DNA from: an uncultured Collinsella sp. | Lineage (GTDB): Bacteria; Actinomycetota; Coriobacteriia; Coriobacteriales; Coriobacteriaceae | NCBI GenBank assembly: GCA_902468045.1 | Contig: CABQXG010000001.1 | Location: 1-24,198, forward strand | DNA length: 24,198 nt | Direction of reading: 5' to 3' | In this document: piece by piece, positions 23,015 to 24,198 of the stretch | Numbering within the stretch: the first letter of the stretch is position 1 | Layout: every line of letters begins with the position of its first letter | Translations under genes and position numbers: made by a program | Notes under the pieces: model-generated | Database searches by the model: none | Told to the model about the DNA's origin: nothing | What the model saw: only the letters and a program-made list of their open reading frames with translations

Positions 23015-24198
23015 ATGTCACCAAACAGCGATTCCATCCTTTCCCAGGAGCTTTCGCGTCGCACTGCCCTCAAGGCCCTGTTCGGCGCAGCTTCTGCAGC
23101 CGTTCTTTTTGGTCTGCCCGCTCGCGCCCATGCTGCGGAGGCCACCAAGGAAACCACCGACAAGCTCAATGCGGCCCAGGCTCAGCTTGACGAGGTCCAG
23201 GCCCAGCTCGACAGCATCGCAAATGAATACGCGGCGCTGGCCAACAAGAACGCCCAGACCCTCAACGATATCGAGGGCGTACAGGGCCAGATTGACAGCA
23301 CGCAGGCGCAGATTGACGAAAAGAAGGCCGAGCTCAAAAAGAAGCGCGGCGATCTTTCCGATCGCGTTTCCGCCAGCTATAAGTCGGGCGGCACCAACAT
23401 CCTGTCGCTGCTGCTCGCCTCGGGCTCGTTTGAGGAGCTCGTCGCCAATGCGCACTATGTTGAGAAGATCAACAAGAGCGACCGCGACGCCATCGAGGAC
23501 ATTCAGACCATCCAGGAAGAGCTCGATGCGCAAAAGACCGAGCTTGAGTCGCAGAAGGCCGACTTGGAGAAGCTCAAGGATCAGCAGACTGCCCAGATGC
23601 AGGACATGCAGGCCAAGCAGCAAGAAGTCCAGACCGTGCTGAGCGGTCTTTCCGACGACGTCAAGGAGCTCATGGCTCAGCGTGATTCCGAGATTCTCGC
23701 TGCCGCCCAGGCCGAGGAGGCTGCCAGGAAGGCCGCCGCTGCTGCCGCGGCCGCCGCGAACAAGAACAATTCCTACTCGGGTGGTTCGAGCTCGGGTGGT
23801 GGATCGTATGCGCCCGGAACTCCGCAGCAGAATGCCGGCTCGGGCAAGCAGCAGGCCGTCGTCAACGCGTGCTACTCCACGCCTTCGCCGGGTCAGAACT
23901 GGTGCGCGGCGTGGGTTACCAATGTCTTCCGTAACGCCGGCGTTGGCTACTTTGGCGGTAACGCGTGCGATATGTTTAACGCCTGGTGCTATAGCTCCGA
24001 CCGCTCGGCGCTGCAGGTGGGCATGATTGTTGCCGACTCATCGCATAGCGGCACCGGCATACCGGGCCTGATCTATGGCCACGTGGGCATCTACGTTGGC
24101 GGCGGCATCGTTATGAGTAACGAGGGCGCCATCACGTCGAGGTCGCTTGACTCGTTCATTGGGTTCTACGGCACTGGCTCTGGCGTGCGTTGGGGCTG
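23015..24198 (+). CDS. Tat-exported coiled-coil cell-wall hydrolase, CHAP/NlpC-P60-like (3' end cut by window)
   Basis: 394 codons are visible and the frame is open at the window edge. Residues 14-20 (SRRTALK) form a twin-arginine motif, followed by a hydrophobic stretch and a likely cleavage site after ARAHA (about 40). Residues 45-225 form a long Gln/Glu/Lys coiled coil of the PcsB/CwlO type, containing VSASYKSGGTNILSLLLASGSFEELV. An Ala-rich and Gly/Ser linker (228-280) leads to a papain-like domain with Cys297 in NWCAAWVTNVF and His356 in YGHVGIYVGGG. Such proteins cleave peptidoglycan peptides at division and are often controlled by FtsEX. The ATG at 23015 has CGGAG upstream. A possible promoter is TTGGGA - 16 bases - TAATAT near 22950-22980. 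The chain appears nearly complete. Confidence 0.9.
   Translation, partial: MSPNSDSILSQELSRRTALKALFGAASAAVLFGLPARAHAAEATKETTDKLNAAQAQLDEVQAQLDSIANEYAALANKNAQTLNDIEGVQGQIDSTQAQIDEKKAELKKKRGDLSDRVSASYKSGGTNILSLLLASGSFEELVANAHYVEKINKSDRDAIEDIQTIQEELDAQKTELESQKADLEKLKDQQTAQMQDMQAKQQEVQTVLSGLSDDVKELMAQRDSEILAAAQAEEAARKAAAAAAAAANKNNSYSGGSSSGGGSYAPGTPQQNAGSGKQQAVVNACYSTPSPGQNWCAAWVTNVFRNAGVGYFGGNACDMFNAWCYSSDRSALQVGMIVADSSHSGTGIPGLIYGHVGIYVGGGIVMSNEGAITSRSLDSFIGFYGTGSGVRWG

Overview
The window reads as chromosomal DNA of a high-GC Gram-positive gut anaerobe of the Coriobacteriia, most like Collinsella. This is inferred from the protein flavour, the RNase J / FtsK / RodZ-like cluster and the codon bias; no database search was made. 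Nearly every base belongs to a gene or a short regulatory gap. No insertion sequence, prophage or CRISPR array was found.

Layout. 1-6139 (minus strand) is a tight housekeeping operon, transcribed rnj > ftsK > rodZ-like > yajQ (cut by the window edge). 6140-6735 is an RNA region: a tRNA-Gln(TTG) on the minus strand and, facing it, a tRNA-like 3' end preceded by several hairpins on the plus strand. 6774-8843 (minus) carries a peptidoglycan-binding-domain protein and a polyprenyl synthetase. 8957-17028 is a sugar uptake locus. A PTS permease fused to a HAD phosphatase lies on the minus strand, divergent from a GntR/HutC regulator. The regulator is followed on the plus strand by a complete ABC sugar importer (binding lipoprotein, two permeases, ATPase). 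17029-17562 is the gap between convergent genes and holds a striking array: eight copies of a 15-bp repeat in strictly alternating orientation, with constant 25-nt spacers. 17563-22747 (minus) carries glgP, malQ and galE. From 23015 (plus) a Tat-exported coiled-coil cell-wall hydrolase runs off the window.

How the genes work together. The importer, the PTS permease, 4-alpha-glucanotransferase and alpha-glucan phosphorylase fit maltose/maltodextrin use. The importer would bring in free oligosaccharide and MalQ plus GlgP would turn it into glucose and glucose-1-phosphate. The PTS arm would bring in a phosphorylated disaccharide that the fused HAD domain might dephosphorylate. Five near-identical palindromes (consensus TTGTTTAAACAA, core GTTTAAAC, which fits the HutC-type pattern GT-N-TA-N-AC) lie at the PTS, regulator, ABC-importer and malQ promoters. 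They predict one local regulon.

The most novel items are the alternating repeat array, the EIIC-EIIB-HAD fusion, the predicted regulon and the unassigned tRNA-like RNA.
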